A stretch of DNA of 62,921 nt from an uncultured Gemmatimonadota bacterium (GTDB lineage: Bacteria > Latescibacterota > UBA2968 > UBA8231): the NCBI GenBank assembly GCA_903893785.1, contig CAITNQ010000354.1:1-62921 (forward strand), in the 5' to 3' direction. Below the pieces are notes generated by a model that was not told the origin of the DNA, made no database searches, and was given only the letters and a program-made list of their open reading frames with translations. Position 1 is the first letter of the stretch; each line of letters starts with the position of its first letter. The position numbers were made by a program, and so were the translations under genes. This document shows positions 25,007-34,598 of this stretch, piece by piece.

Positions 25007-27109
25007 ATGGGCGAGCGATCTTTCGGCTTCAGGCAGCGGCTTAACCAGATCCATCGACCCGGCCGGCGCGACCCCGCGCTCTGCGCCGCCCCCTTTGAGG
25101 TGGCCGTCGATGACCACTGGCGCATCGCCATCGACCCTGACGCCAGTGCGTACATGGTCCGGGTGGCCCAGGACCTGCAGGACTACCTGTTCACCAGCAT
25201 GGGGGTTGCCGTGCCCCTGGCGCAGGACGACCGGCGGTCACCCGGGCCCGCCGGCGCCACCATCCGCCTCGGGGTCCAGACCCAATCCGCTGGGACCGTC
25301 CGGCCCACGCCCCGCTCGTACCAACTGCAAGTCGCGCCGGGTTGGGTGGCGGTGTGGGGGGCGGATGAACGCGGCACCGCCCAGGGATCGTACTACCTGG
25401 AGGACCTGATGAACCTGCGTCAGGCGCCGTTTCTGGCCCGCCAGGAAGGGGTCCGGGAGCCGCTGTTCGCGCCTCGCATGGTTCACTCAGGCTGGGGCAT
25501 TGACCAGTTCCCCGACCCGCACCTGGCAGCCATTGCCCACGCGGGCATGGACGCCATCCTGTTGTTCGTCAAGGGCCCGGACCAGACCACTACCGGTTAC
25601 CTGGACATCAATGACCTGATTGATCGCGCCGGGGGTCTGGGCGTGGACGTGTACTTCTACAGTTACCTGGTCAGCCGCATGCACCCTTCGGAGCCCGAGG
25701 CCCGGGCGTATTACGAAAGCACTTACGGTGCCCTGATGGCGGCTCATCCGCGAGCTCGCGGAATCGTGTTCGTCGGCGAGTCCTGCGAGTTCCCCAGCCG
25801 CGATCCGCGCACGACCGGGCGCCTACGGCTGGACCCGGCCCCGGACGGCAAGCCCGACCCGCGACCCAGCCCGGGCTGGTGGCCATGCACGGACTACCCC
25901 GCCTGGTTGGACCTGATCAAGTCCGTCGTCCGCGCCCACAATCCGGCTGCGGACATCGTGTTCTGGACCTACAACTGGGGTTGGGCTCCCGAAGCAGACC
26001 GCCTGGCGCTCATCGCCGCACTGCCGACCGACGTCAGCCTGCAGGCCACCTTCGAGATGTTCGAAGACATCCCCCGGGACGGTATCGGTACCCGCTGCGT
26101 CGACTACACCGTATCCTTTGCCGGACCGGGCCGGTACTTCCGCAGCGAAGCCCAGGCCGCAGCCGAGCGCGGCATGCCGCTGTACGCGATGAGCAACACG
26201 GGGGGGCTCACCTGGGATATCGGCGTGATCCCGTACGAGCCCGTGCCCTTCCAGTGGGCCACGCGTCACCAGGCGCTGCTGCGGGCCCGGCATGACTGGG
26301 GCCTGGTCGGACTGATGGAATCGCACCACTACGGCTGGTGGCCGTCGTTTGTCAGCGACCTCGCCAAAGCCGCCTTCTGGTCGCCCAGTCCGTCGCCCGA
26401 GGCGGTGATCGAGGCGCTGGCAGGGCGCGATTTCGGGCCTCAGGGCGGGCCTCTGGCAGTAGCCGCCTGGCGCCACTGGAGCGATGCCATTCGCGATTAC
26501 GTGCCGACGAATGAAGACCAGTACGGGCCTTTCCGCATCGGTCCGGCGTTCCCGCTGCGGTTGGACGAGGAGCCGGAGCCTATCCCGGCGGCGGCTTACG
26601 CCCACTTCGGCAACCAGATCGTCACCACCCGGTACCAGCCCCATCAGCCGGCCGACGTGCCCACCGAGATAGGCCTGCTGCAGCGGCTGCGCCAACGCTG
26701 GCAGCAGGGCCTCGATCTGCTGCGACAGGCGGCGGCCGCGGCCGCGCCTCGGCAGCAGCCGGAGGCTGAGCGCATGGTGTGGCTCGGGCAGTTCGTCGCC
26801 CACTGCGTCACCACAGCCATCCATACCAAGCAGTGGTGGCTGCTCTGCCAGGCACTGCGGGCCGCCCCTGACCTGACTGGCGCCGAGGTCGTGGCGGCCC
26901 GTATGCGGATCCTCGGTGCCGCCGAGATGGCTAACGCCGAAGCGGCCATCCCGCTGGTGGAGGCCGACTCGCGGCTGGGTTGGGAACCGAGCATGGAATA
27001 CATGGCCGACCGCGCCCACCTGGAGTGGAAGATCGCCCAGCTGCAGCGGGTGCTCGAGCACGAGTTGCCGGCCCGGGTGGCCGACGCCGGCAGCCGGGCA
27101 TGGGCCTGA
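25007..27109 (+). CDS. GH20-like glycosidase (N-terminal hexosaminidase-type domain plus TIM barrel)
   Basis: 700-residue protein. Residues about 20-160 resemble the small alpha/beta domain that precedes the catalytic barrel in GH20 hexosaminidases and GH67 glucuronidases (VRVAQDLQDYLFTSMGVAVPL, ATIRLGVQ, GWVAVWGADERGTAQGSYYLEDLM). A TIM-barrel-like region follows (PRMVHSGWGIDQFPD, HAGMDAILLFVKG, IVFWTYNWGWAPEADR, LVGLMESHHYGWWPSF) and a helical C-terminus. The GIVFVGESCEFPSRD segment holds candidate acidic residues, but the canonical GH20 Asp-Glu pair was not identified with certainty. No signal peptide. ATG 25007 lies just after TTGGAGGGG; a GTG at 24962 is less likely. Substrate unknown; hexosaminide or uronide are reasonable guesses. 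Confidence 0.65.
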   Translation: MGERSFGFRQRLNQIHRPGRRDPALCAAPFEVAVDDHWRIAIDPDASAYMVRVAQDLQDYLFTSMGVAVPLAQDDRRSPGPAGATIRLGVQTQSAGTVRPTPRSYQLQVAPGWVAVWGADERGTAQGSYYLEDLMNLRQAPFLARQEGVREPLFAPRMVHSGWGIDQFPDPHLAAIAHAGMDAILLFVKGPDQTTTGYLDINDLIDRAGGLGVDVYFYSYLVSRMHPSEPEARAYYESTYGALMAAHPRARGIVFVGESCEFPSRDPRTTGRLRLDPAPDGKPDPRPSPGWWPCTDYPAWLDLIKSVVRAHNPAADIVFWTYNWGWAPEADRLALIAALPTDVSLQATFEMFEDIPRDGIGTRCVDYTVSFAGPGRYFRSEAQAAAERGMPLYAMSNTGGLTWDIGVIPYEPVPFQWATRHQALLRARHDWGLVGLMESHHYGWWPSFVSDLAKAAFWSPSPSPEAVIEALAGRDFGPQGGPLAVAAWRHWSDAIRDYVPTNEDQYGPFRIGPAFPLRLDEEPEPIPAAAYAHFGNQIVTTRYQPHQPADVPTEIGLLQRLRQRWQQGLDLLRQAAAAAAPRQQPEAERMVWLGQFVAHCVTTAIHTKQWWLLCQALRAAPDLTGAEVVAARMRILGAAEMANAEAAIPLVEADSRLGWEPSMEYMADRAHLEWKIAQLQRVLEHELPARVADAGSRAWA

Positions 27110-27251
27110 GCGCCTGTGGGGGTGGCGGCACGGGCGTTGGCGGACCCAGCCTGACCGGTCCTGGCCAGCGGCACGGCCGCGGCGCAGACCCGGACCGACG
27201 CCGGCACGCAGGGCGGCGTCAGTTGGGTAGCCGGGGTACCGCCGCCCCGGC

Positions 27252-28031
27252 TCATCTAGGCCAGGGTCGGCCGGCGACCTCCAGCAGATAATCGGCACCC
27301 CGCTGGCGCCACGACGCCGACAGGGAGTGGCCGTCTTCGGGCACCACGTGCAGGCAGAAAGCCGAAGGACAGCCCAAGTCGCGTTCGGCAGCGGCCACGG
27401 CGGTGGCGAACTCCAGGCACTGGGTCGTGCCCACCCGGGGATCGTGGTTGCCCATGCCGATCCAGACAGGCCGACCGGCCAACCGGGGTGCCCAGTGCAC
27501 GAGCGCCATGGCAGCGACGTCAGCCCGTTGGCTCAGGGCGGCGAACTCGCTGAGCACCTGCCAGTCTGTCACCGGCGCATAGGCTGCCACGCCGGCCACG
27601 TGCGGGCACTCGGCCGCCAGGCGCAGGGCAAGGTAACCGCCGCGCGAAGTGCCGGCCGCGAACACCGCGCCAGGGGCGACCAGGTTGGCGCCGATGCAGC
27701 CATCGATGGCCCGTTCCAGGTCAGCGACAAAACGCCCAAGGGTGTCCTCGCCGCGGGCGGCGTCGGCGGCGAAGCAGGCGATGCCCGCAGGTTCCCCTGG
27801 TCTGAGGCGGTCACCGTGGCCGGGCATCTCCACGCTGGCCACGGCATGGCCAGCAGCCAGAAAAGCCTGTACCGGGATATCGTAAGGGTGAGTCTGCAGT
27901 TGGGTCACATGGTCGCCCGCCAGGTTCAGCAGCAGAGCTGGCCGCGTGGCCGACGCCGCCGGCAGGCCCAGGCGCACGGCCACCTCGCCGTCGCCACCCG
28001 GGAACCGCAGATCACGCCACTGAACGTTCAC
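27252..28031 (-). CDS. Alpha/beta hydrolase
   Basis: 259-residue alpha/beta-hydrolase-fold protein. Catalytic triad candidates: Ser129 in GTSRGGYLAL (Gly-x-Ser-x-Gly elbow), Asp197 in GMGNHDPRVG and His235 in PEDGHSLSA, in the correct order and spacing. The oxyanion region is around LLLNLAGDH and the cap contains VEMPGHGDRLRPGE. The family covers esterases, acyl-peptide hydrolases and dienelactone hydrolases. GTG 28031 is chosen because the fold begins there (NVQWRDLRFPGGDGEVAVRL); the frame stays open further upstream but that part has no family similarity. Convergent with the GH20-like gene, divergent from the VOC gene. Substrate unknown. Confidence 0.8.
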   Translation of the reverse strand: MNVQWRDLRFPGGDGEVAVRLGLPAASATRPALLLNLAGDHVTQLQTHPYDIPVQAFLAAGHAVASVEMPGHGDRLRPGEPAGIACFAADAARGEDTLGRFVADLERAIDGCIGANLVAPGAVFAAGTSRGGYLALRLAAECPHVAGVAAYAPVTDWQVLSEFAALSQRADVAAMALVHWAPRLAGRPVWIGMGNHDPRVGTTQCLEFATAVAAAERDLGCPSAFCLHVVPEDGHSLSASWRQRGADYLLEVAGRPWPR

Positions 28032-28373
28032 GATTCCGGCTCCCTTGGATCGGTCGGCAACGGGAGGTCGACACGGTCGATCACGGCTACCGCAGGGATC
28101 GACGCAGGGGGCAGCAAGGGCGACGCGGTGAACACAGGCACCATGGCGCGAGCCGGGCCTCCCATCGTCACCAAGGACCGCGGCACCACGCGTCCGCGTA
28201 CGGGGCCAGGCACCGGCGCCGTGGCCAAGCCGGCGCCGCGCGGCCGACGGTTCAGTATGTCGGGCAAAAATAGCCTCCTGTCGGCGGTGGGCAAGGCTTG
28301 ACAGCCTCCACCCGGTAGACCACCGTACCGAGCCGATCCACGCCGGCAGCAACCTGTAACCGAGGGGGACGCC
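28032..28373. other. Intergenic region between divergent genes
   Basis: 342 bp with no recognised gene. A minus-strand frame of up to 124 codons (28028-28402) ends in a TGA overlapping the GTG of the hydrolase, but its sequence resembles nothing known and it overlaps the start of the VOC gene. Both divergent promoters must lie here. TTGACA at 28301-28306 on the plus strand is a possible -35, without a clear -10 at the right distance. Confidence 0.4.
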
Positions 28374-28754
28374 ATGCAGGCGCGCGGCACTGATTTCGTC
28401 ATGTATGAGGTGAGTGATCTGCAGCGAAGCGCGGCTTTCTACCGCGATATCCTGGGCCTCGAACTGGCGGTCTTCCTGCCCGAGTACGCCTGGGCTGAGT
28501 TGTCCGCGCCGCCCACCACCCTGGCGCTGTGCGACCCGCGCGCCCACCGCCCCGACGCGGTCGTGCGCCCGGGCGGCGCCACCCTGTTCCTGGCCGTCAG
28601 CGACCTGGTGGCTACCGTCGCTGAACTGGAGCAGCGCGGCGTCCCGGTGCAGGTGCCCCCGGTTGAGACGCCGGTCTGCTGGATGGCTGTGGTCAGCGAC
28701 CCGGACGGCAACGCCGTGGGCCTGCACGAGCGCAAAGACGGCACCTGCGGTTGA
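28374..28754 (+). CDS. VOC-family (glyoxalase/bleomycin-resistance fold) protein
   Basis: 126-residue vicinal-oxygen-chelate protein made of two beta-alpha-beta-beta-beta modules. Seen: FVMYEVSDLQRSAAFYRDILG at the N-terminus, ATLFLAVSDLVATVAELEQRG opening the second module, and the ending VSDPDGNAVGLHE that is typical of the family and supplies a metal-binding Glu. Metal-dependent isomerases, dioxygenases and resistance proteins share this fold, so a specific activity is not claimed. ATG 28374 follows a GAGGGGGAC purine tract. First gene of the 28.4-35.8 kb plus-strand run, 43 bp before the SGNH gene. Confidence 0.85.
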   Translation: MQARGTDFVMYEVSDLQRSAAFYRDILGLELAVFLPEYAWAELSAPPTTLALCDPRAHRPDAVVRPGGATLFLAVSDLVATVAELEQRGVPVQVPPVETPVCWMAVVSDPDGNAVGLHERKDGTCG

Positions 28755-28797
28755 TGCGCGCCCTGCGCGCCAATGACACCGGTCCCAGGGAGACGCC

Positions 28798-29823
28798 ATG
28801 GAAGAGCTGGTCTGGCACGACTGCCGTGAGTTGACCATCGAGGGCCGCGCGTGGGATGACACGCGCTCGTACTACGACCGCCTGCCCGCGCGCGCCTGCG
28901 GCGTGGTTCGCGACCCGGTCTGGGACCTGGCCCAGCACGCCGCCGGGATCTGCTGCCGTTTTGCCACCGATGCCACGGCGATCCACGCACGCTGGGAACT
29001 GCGCTACGAATCCCTGGCCATGCCGCACATGCCGGCCACCGGGGTCAGCGGCCTGGACCTTTACGTACGCGTCGGCGGTGCCTGGCGTTGGGCCGGCGTG
29101 GGGCAGCCCACGCAGTTCCCGGTGAACACTGCCGCGCTGGCCAGCGGTATGGCCGCAGGCCAGCGCGAGTACCTGCTGTACCTGCCGCTGTACAACGGGG
29201 TCCACCGCGTCGAGGTCGGCGTCAGCCGCGAGGCCACCGTGACGCCGGGGCCGGCCCGGCGAGCCGATCGCCGGCTACCGATGGTGTTCTACGGCACGTC
29301 CATCACCCAGGGGGGGTGCGCCTCGCGCCCTGGCATGGCCCATGTGGCGATCCTCGGGCGCTGGCTCGACCGGCCGGTGGTCAACCTGGGTTTCTCCGGC
29401 AACGGGACCATGGACCTGTCCGTGGCGCAACTGATGGCCGAACTCGAGGCCGCCGCCTGGGTCATCGACTGCGGGCCCAACATGACCGCTGAGGCGGTGG
29501 CCGAGCGCACCGCGCCCTTGGTACGGGTCCTGCGCCAGGCTAGCGCCACCACACCGATCATACTGGTGGAGGACCGGACCTGCGCTAGCGCGCATCTGCT
29601 GCCAGGCACGGCTCAGGGACACGCCGCCAGTCGCGCTTCCCTGCGCGCCGCCTTCGACGCGCTGCTGCTCGCCGGTGACGAGCACCTGTACTACCAGCCC
29701 GGGGCGCCTCTGCTGGGCGAGGACGACGAAGGCACCGTCGACACCTCGCACCCGACGGACTTGGGCTTCTTCCGTCAGGCCACTGCCATGCGACCGCTCC
29801 TCGAGTCGGTGGCGCAGCATTGA
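28798..29823 (+). CDS. Two-domain SGNH/GDSL hydrolase
   Basis: 341-residue hydrolase. The N-terminal beta-sandwich carries the GxDLY signature (VSGLDLYVRVGGAWRW, about 83-98); the C-terminal SGNH domain has Ser168 in VFYGTSITQGG, Gly/Asn in NLGFSGNGTMD, Asn228 in DCGPNMT and the Asp315-x-x-His318 pair in DTSHPTDLGFF. This matches the GxDLY plus Lipase_GDSL_3 pairing. Members are esterases, often carbohydrate deacetylases. No signal peptide, so likely cytoplasmic removal of acyl groups from imported sugars (inference). ATG 28798 behind AGGGAGA. Its stop overlaps the possible TTG start of the next gene. Confidence 0.88.
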   Translation: MEELVWHDCRELTIEGRAWDDTRSYYDRLPARACGVVRDPVWDLAQHAAGICCRFATDATAIHARWELRYESLAMPHMPATGVSGLDLYVRVGGAWRWAGVGQPTQFPVNTAALASGMAAGQREYLLYLPLYNGVHRVEVGVSREATVTPGPARRADRRLPMVFYGTSITQGGCASRPGMAHVAILGRWLDRPVVNLGFSGNGTMDLSVAQLMAELEAAAWVIDCGPNMTAEAVAERTAPLVRVLRQASATTPIILVEDRTCASAHLLPGTAQGHAASRASLRAAFDALLLAGDEHLYYQPGAPLLGEDDEGTVDTSHPTDLGFFRQATAMRPLLESVAQH

Positions 29824-30812
29824 GCCAACTGCTGCGGGAGTCCTGCCGGATCATGCTCGATTGGCTTCGGTACGAGGCCGAGCCATACCTGCGCGCCCGT
29901 ACCTTGCGGGACGTACTCGGGCGCCCGGCCGACGACCGCGAGACAGCCATCGCACGAGCCGAGGTGCCTGCCACCAGCCTGGTGCGCACGCTCCTGGCCG
30001 AGCGCGGCAGGGACGGCAGCTTGCCGTTTCATCCGGCCGCCCAGTGGCGCGGGGCCCTGTGGGTGCTAGCCAACCTGGCTGACCTGGCGTACCCCGAAGG
30101 CGACCGCCAGTTGCTCGGCCTGTGCCAGCAGGTAGAGACTTGGCTGGCGACGGGAACCCCGTCCGCGCCGTGGTGGGACCGGACCATGGACCGCGAACGC
30201 CGCCGGCCGGCGGTGGTGGGCCTGGCAGCGTGGACGCAGATCCTCCTTGGGTGGGGCGATGCCGCGGCCGACTGGCTGGAGCAACTGCGCCGGCGCCAGG
30301 GCGACGACGGCACCTGGGGGCCGCTTGGCCACGCGGCATCAGGACACCGTGGTCTGGCGGAAACCCTCTGGCCGCTGCGGGCGCTGGCGCTCGATGCCCG
30401 GCGCACGGGCCACGCGGCCTCGGCCACCGCGGCCCACCGCGCCGCCGAAGCCATCCTGGCCGCGGGCGTAGCCAACCCCGGCGGCTCGGCAACGGCTTTT
30501 ACCCGCTCCCACTTCCCTACCTACGACCGCGCCGACCTGCTGTTGACCCTCCGCGGGCTCCACGAGGTGGGCACGTGCGGCGATGCCCGTGGCGCTGCCG
30601 GGCTGGCGCTGTTGGCGGCCAAGCAGGTACGCGATGGCGGATTCCCGGTCGAGGCGCGACACTATGGGGTAGGCCGCGAGCACCGCCGCGGATCACTGGT
30701 CGACTGGGGTGCCTGCCGGCGCGGGGTGAGCAATCCCTGGATCACGGTCTGCGCGTACCAGGTCCTTGGCGTCGGCGGTCCGCGCCCGGCTTCGCCGTCC
30801 CTTTCCCCGTGA
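29820..30812 (+). CDS. Prenyltransferase/terpene-cyclase-like alpha/alpha-toroid protein
   Basis: 330-residue helical protein with repeats like those of squalene-cyclase or prenyltransferase toroids (LEQLRRRQGDDGTWGPLG, LAAKQVRDGGFPVEA, each ending in Gly-x-Trp or Gly-Gly-Phe). No DxDD or other cyclase catalytic motif is visible, so it may be a non-cyclase toroid such as a polysaccharide-lyase-like or sensor protein. A TTG at 29820 overlaps the upstream stop; ATG 29853 is an alternative start with GGGAG 12 nt before it and the conserved-looking segment MLDWLRYEAEPYLRARTLRD. Embedded in a carbohydrate-gene run; function unknown. Confidence 0.65.
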   Translation: MSQLLRESCRIMLDWLRYEAEPYLRARTLRDVLGRPADDRETAIARAEVPATSLVRTLLAERGRDGSLPFHPAAQWRGALWVLANLADLAYPEGDRQLLGLCQQVETWLATGTPSAPWWDRTMDRERRRPAVVGLAAWTQILLGWGDAAADWLEQLRRRQGDDGTWGPLGHAASGHRGLAETLWPLRALALDARRTGHAASATAAHRAAEAILAAGVANPGGSATAFTRSHFPTYDRADLLLTLRGLHEVGTCGDARGAAGLALLAAKQVRDGGFPVEARHYGVGREHRRGSLVDWGACRRGVSNPWITVCAYQVLGVGGPRPASPSLSP

Positions 30813-30846
30813 CCCGGCCACGCCTGTCGGCCAGACGATAGCGACC

Positions 30847-31854
30847 ATGGCGCCGATGTCCTCTCTGCTGACCCGCCCGTGGGTGGTGCTCGCGCTGCTG
30901 GTCGCCGTCGGGTGCGCCGGTACCAGTGGCCCACCGGCACCGGATGTCCTGGGTCCCTTCGCCAGCCGCCAGGACTTCCTGCACCGCCTCGAGCCGCACG
31001 GCAACCGCGTGCTGCACGGAGCCGGCGCCAACCCGCAGGATTTCGCCGACTACTGGGACGAACTCGAACGCACGCCGCCCCTGCTGTATGCCACGCACCT
31101 TGACCTGATGACGCTGCGGGAGGACTGGCCAGCCTATGTCGGGTTGGCCGTCAACCGCTTCCCGTCGGTCGTCCTGCCCCAGTTGGCCGTCAGCATGACC
31201 TATAACGGCCGGCCCTATGAGGTGGACGTGGCCCTGGGCCGGCTGGACCGACAAATCGAAATACTCTGTGCGGGCCTGGCCGCGCTGCAGCGACCGGCCT
31301 TCGTGCGCCTGGGCTACGGCTTCAACAGCCCGACCACCGGGTACCGTCCCGAACCCTATCGCCAGGCCTGGGTCCGCGTGGCCGAGTCCATCCGGGTTCG
31401 CCACGGTTTGCGGCAGGTGGCGATGGTCTGGGGCGCGGCCGCCGATGCCCCCATGGCCGGAGCCATGGACTTCTACCCGGGCGACTCCTGGGTCGACTGG
31501 TGGGGCATCGATGTCTTCGACCCGAGCGGCATGGTCAGCGACGGCACGGTGACCTTCCTGGAGGCAGCCCGTGAACGAGGGTACCCGGTGATGGTCGGAG
31601 AGGCCACCCCGCGGGGACTGACCGTGGAGACCGGCAGCCACGCATGGGAACGCTGGTTTGTGCCCTTCTTCCGCTTCGTCCACCGACACCCCAACATCAA
31701 GGCATTCTGCTACATCAACTGGCGGTCGGGCGAGGCGCGCATCTCCAGCGACCTGGACCTGCTGCCCCGCTACGTCGACGAGTTGTCGCGGGATGAGTAC
31801 CTCAACTCCGCCGCCAGCGATGACCTGCGATGGTCCCTGCAGATCGACGAGTGA
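30847..31854 (+). CDS. GH26-like lipoprotein
   Basis: 335-residue predicted lipoprotein (hydrophobic WVVLALLVAVGC, Cys in the lipobox position) with a TIM-barrel resembling GH26 endo-beta-mannanases and related enzymes: RPAFVRLGYGFNS (the position of the acid/base Glu in RxxHEMNG), WVDWWGIDVFD, and YPVMVGEATPRG carrying a Glu in the nucleophile position. The acid/base Glu seems replaced by Gly (YGFN in place of HEMN), so it may be a binding protein or use another residue. ATG 30847 or 30856 possible; no strong Shine-Dalgarno. Lies between the toroid protein and the large six-hairpin glycosidase, suggesting surface polysaccharide capture or cleavage. Confidence 0.65.
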   Translation: MAPMSSLLTRPWVVLALLVAVGCAGTSGPPAPDVLGPFASRQDFLHRLEPHGNRVLHGAGANPQDFADYWDELERTPPLLYATHLDLMTLREDWPAYVGLAVNRFPSVVLPQLAVSMTYNGRPYEVDVALGRLDRQIEILCAGLAALQRPAFVRLGYGFNSPTTGYRPEPYRQAWVRVAESIRVRHGLRQVAMVWGAAADAPMAGAMDFYPGDSWVDWWGIDVFDPSGMVSDGTVTFLEAARERGYPVMVGEATPRGLTVETGSHAWERWFVPFFRFVHRHPNIKAFCYINWRSGEARISSDLDLLPRYVDELSRDEYLNSAASDDLRWSLQIDE

Positions 31855-31888
31855 CGTCCCAGGTGCGTACCTGGGCAAGGAGACCCGT

Positions 31889-34537
31889 ATGAGCGCACCC
31901 ACCTGCTCGCCATCCGCCAGCCCCGGGGACTGGGCGGACCTGGCGCCATGGGTCTGGGCGTGGCGGGCCGACCGCGCCGTCCAGACGCCGCCGGAAGCCA
32001 GCTTCATCCCCCGCCGCCTCGAACGCCTCGACCGAGTGTACCGCACGGCGGCTGCGGCGCTGCCGGAAGATCAGCTCAAGAGCATCTACTACGACATGCC
32101 GGACCTGCTGCGGCCTTTCCCTCCCGCCCCGACGGGCGAGCTGTTGCTCGGGCTGCTGTGGGTCGGCAGTCTGACGGACTTCGAGCTGCAGTTGAGCTGG
32201 GGCAACAACCAAACGCCCCCCGCCCTTGACGACCTGGAGGTGCGCAGCTATCCCACGGCATTCGGCTGGTTCGGCTGGACAGTCGACCGTGTGCTGCCCC
32301 ACCCCGCGGTCCTCGATCACGGTCGCACCTTGGCATACCGCAGTGTGCCCGGCGAGTCGATGGACACCGCATACAGCGAACACGTGGCTGCAGGGACCGA
32401 GATGCTGGCGGTCTTCGCCCGCCGCGACACCCAAGGCGCCCTGCCCGACGTGCCCGAAGCACGGCTGACCTCGGCCGATGTGGGCCGGTGGCAGCGTCTG
32501 GCCATCCGCGTGGAGTGGGGCTTTGGCGGGCCCGGGACATCCTCCGCGTGGCAGGGGCGTCTCCACCCGTACCTGGCGACGATAGGCGCCCTTGCGCCTT
32601 TGCCGGGCGACGACGGGACGCGGGTTGATGGCCCGGCGCAGTGGCGCACGCAGCCGATAGCCGGGCATCGGCAGGGAGTCACGGTTGAGTTGCTGTATGC
32701 CCCCGACAGTCGTCCGGGCCTTGACAGCCGTGTCACCGTGGAGCAGGGAGGGGACGCCTTCACCTTCAGCCTGGGCGACCTTGCCCGCGGTCCCGTTCTG
32801 CGGCTCGAATCCGGGATCTACATCGCCCGCGCCGAGGTCGCCGAGACGGCGAGCGACTTCGTCGCTGGTCGGGCGGCGCGCTTTCCCTCGGGAATTCGCG
32901 CCCGGACACGCGCGCATCGCGAGGCATCGGACTGGCTGGAGGTGATGCGCGAGGTGCGCCTGTCGACATGCCCAGAGGGGACCTTGCTGTTGCCTCTGCC
33001 GGCGGTCGAAGATCCACCCATGGAAGTGGATCTGACGGACCGCGGCTGGGTGGATGCATGGCGCGCAGCCTGCCATCAGCTGACCGGCAAACACATGTGG
33101 GGGGGCCTGGCTTTCGAGGTGGGCCGTGTCGCATACCAGATGGAGCTGGTGGGTCTCCACGACTACGCCGAACCCATATACGCGCACTTCCTGGCCGCGC
33201 CGGGCGGCAAGTCCGACGGTGATTACCTGGACGGGGACGGGGCGCTCGAATGGGCCACGTCGATGCGACACGACATGGGCTACAGCCACGACGGCACCCA
33301 CGCCTCGACCGGGCGCCTGCTTTTCGCCATGGCGGAACGCTACTTCCTGACTGGCGACCGGGCGGGGTTCGAGCTGCAGCGGGCTCGCCTGCAGCGAGCC
33401 GCCGACTGGATCATCCGTCAACGGCGGGGGTACGCGGCCGAGATCGCCAACCGCGACCAGTTGCACGTGGCTGGCTTGATGCCACCGAGTATGCTGGGCG
33501 ACTATGCGCTGCCAGCCTGCGACTGGCACTGGTACTACGTTGACAATGCCCTGACCCTGCAGGGTCTGCAGCGCTTCGCCGCGGCCCTGGCCGACATCGA
33601 CCCGCAGGGGGCCGCGCCTTACCTTGCCGAGGCGGCCGCCTTCCGCGCTGACCTGCAGCGCACGGTGGCTCGCGAAGCAGAGATGGCACCCCTGCGGGCC
33701 GGACGCGACGGTCTGCACCGCCGTTTCGTGCCCCGCATGGCGTATGCGCGCGGTCTGACCGGGCCCGAACTGGGCGCACCGCAGTTCCCGGACTGCGACC
33801 AGTGGATTGGCGCGCTCCCCCTCATCGAGCCGGGCGCTGCCCTGCCTGGCAACGATCCGTGCATGGTCGAAACACTGGACCTGATGGAGGAGTTGGGAAC
33901 CACCGACGAGGCCGTCCGCGCCCGCGAACAGGCCCGGCGCGACCGTGGACTGCCAACCGAGGACGCGTGGTTCTGGCACTGCTACAGCATGCTGCCGAAA
34001 GCGTCGCACACGGCCAATGCATACCTGCTGCAGGACGACATCCCGAACTTCCTGCGGTTCTGGATGAATTCCTACGCCGCCATGGTCGGCGCCGACGGTA
34101 AGCTGTGGGAGCACTGGCACCTGGGCGGTTTCGGTCCGTGCGAGGCCCCGGACAACGGCACCGCAGGCTGGTTCGTCGAGAATTTCCGCAACCTGCTGGT
34201 GATGGAGGAGGGCGGGTCACTCTGGGTCGCACGCGGCACGCCCCGGGCTTGGCTGCGGGCCGGGGCCCACATCCGCGTGCGGCAGGCCCCCACCCACTTC
34301 GGCCCCTTCGCCTGCGACCTGACGGCAGCCGCCGATGGCCAGCACATCACGGCAGTTCTCGATATCCCGGCGCGGCGGCGCCCCGAGGCCGTGTGGCTGC
34401 GCCTGCGCCACCACCAGGCCGCACCGATGCTGCGGGTGAAAGTCAACGACCAAGCCTGGACCGACGTGGACCCGGAGCGCGAGCGCATCTGCCTGACGGG
34501 CTTGGCCGGCAGGGTCGAGATCAGCGCCAGTTACTGA
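31889..34537 (+). CDS. Large six-hairpin glycosidase-like protein
   Basis: 882-residue protein. The N-terminal 400 residues are beta-rich with no recognised signature; residues about 420-780 look like an (alpha/alpha)6 barrel (KHMWGGLAFEVGRVAYQMELVG, HDMGYSHDGTHASTGRLLFAM, YVDNALTLQGLQRFAAAL, DAWFWHCYSMLPKASHTAN); a beta-sandwich with typical galactose-binding-like edges closes it (WLRAGAHIRVRQAPTHFGPF). The HLGGFGPCEAPDNGTAGWF block resembles the catalytic-pocket lid of such glycosidases. No signal peptide. ATG 31889 behind AAGGAG, 34 bp after the GH26-like gene. Family not named with certainty; the acidic catalytic pair was not identified. Confidence 0.65.
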   Translation: MSAPTCSPSASPGDWADLAPWVWAWRADRAVQTPPEASFIPRRLERLDRVYRTAAAALPEDQLKSIYYDMPDLLRPFPPAPTGELLLGLLWVGSLTDFELQLSWGNNQTPPALDDLEVRSYPTAFGWFGWTVDRVLPHPAVLDHGRTLAYRSVPGESMDTAYSEHVAAGTEMLAVFARRDTQGALPDVPEARLTSADVGRWQRLAIRVEWGFGGPGTSSAWQGRLHPYLATIGALAPLPGDDGTRVDGPAQWRTQPIAGHRQGVTVELLYAPDSRPGLDSRVTVEQGGDAFTFSLGDLARGPVLRLESGIYIARAEVAETASDFVAGRAARFPSGIRARTRAHREASDWLEVMREVRLSTCPEGTLLLPLPAVEDPPMEVDLTDRGWVDAWRAACHQLTGKHMWGGLAFEVGRVAYQMELVGLHDYAEPIYAHFLAAPGGKSDGDYLDGDGALEWATSMRHDMGYSHDGTHASTGRLLFAMAERYFLTGDRAGFELQRARLQRAADWIIRQRRGYAAEIANRDQLHVAGLMPPSMLGDYALPACDWHWYYVDNALTLQGLQRFAAALADIDPQGAAPYLAEAAAFRADLQRTVAREAEMAPLRAGRDGLHRRFVPRMAYARGLTGPELGAPQFPDCDQWIGALPLIEPGAALPGNDPCMVETLDLMEELGTTDEAVRAREQARRDRGLPTEDAWFWHCYSMLPKASHTANAYLLQDDIPNFLRFWMNSYAAMVGADGKLWEHWHLGGFGPCEAPDNGTAGWFVENFRNLLVMEEGGSLWVARGTPRAWLRAGAHIRVRQAPTHFGPFACDLTAAADGQHITAVLDIPARRRPEAVWLRLRHHQAAPMLRVKVNDQAWTDVDPERERICLTGLAGRVEISASY

Positions 34538-34598
34538 CCGGCGCCTGGCCGCGGCCGCGGACGACCCGGCCAGCGTCGCACCGCCACGGAGGAACGCG

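Noticed and set aside
28028..28402. 124-codon minus-strand frame whose TGA overlaps the hydrolase GTG
   Set aside because: Resembles no family, overlaps the VOC gene start, and has less biased third codon positions than neighbours. A small leader gene is not excluded.
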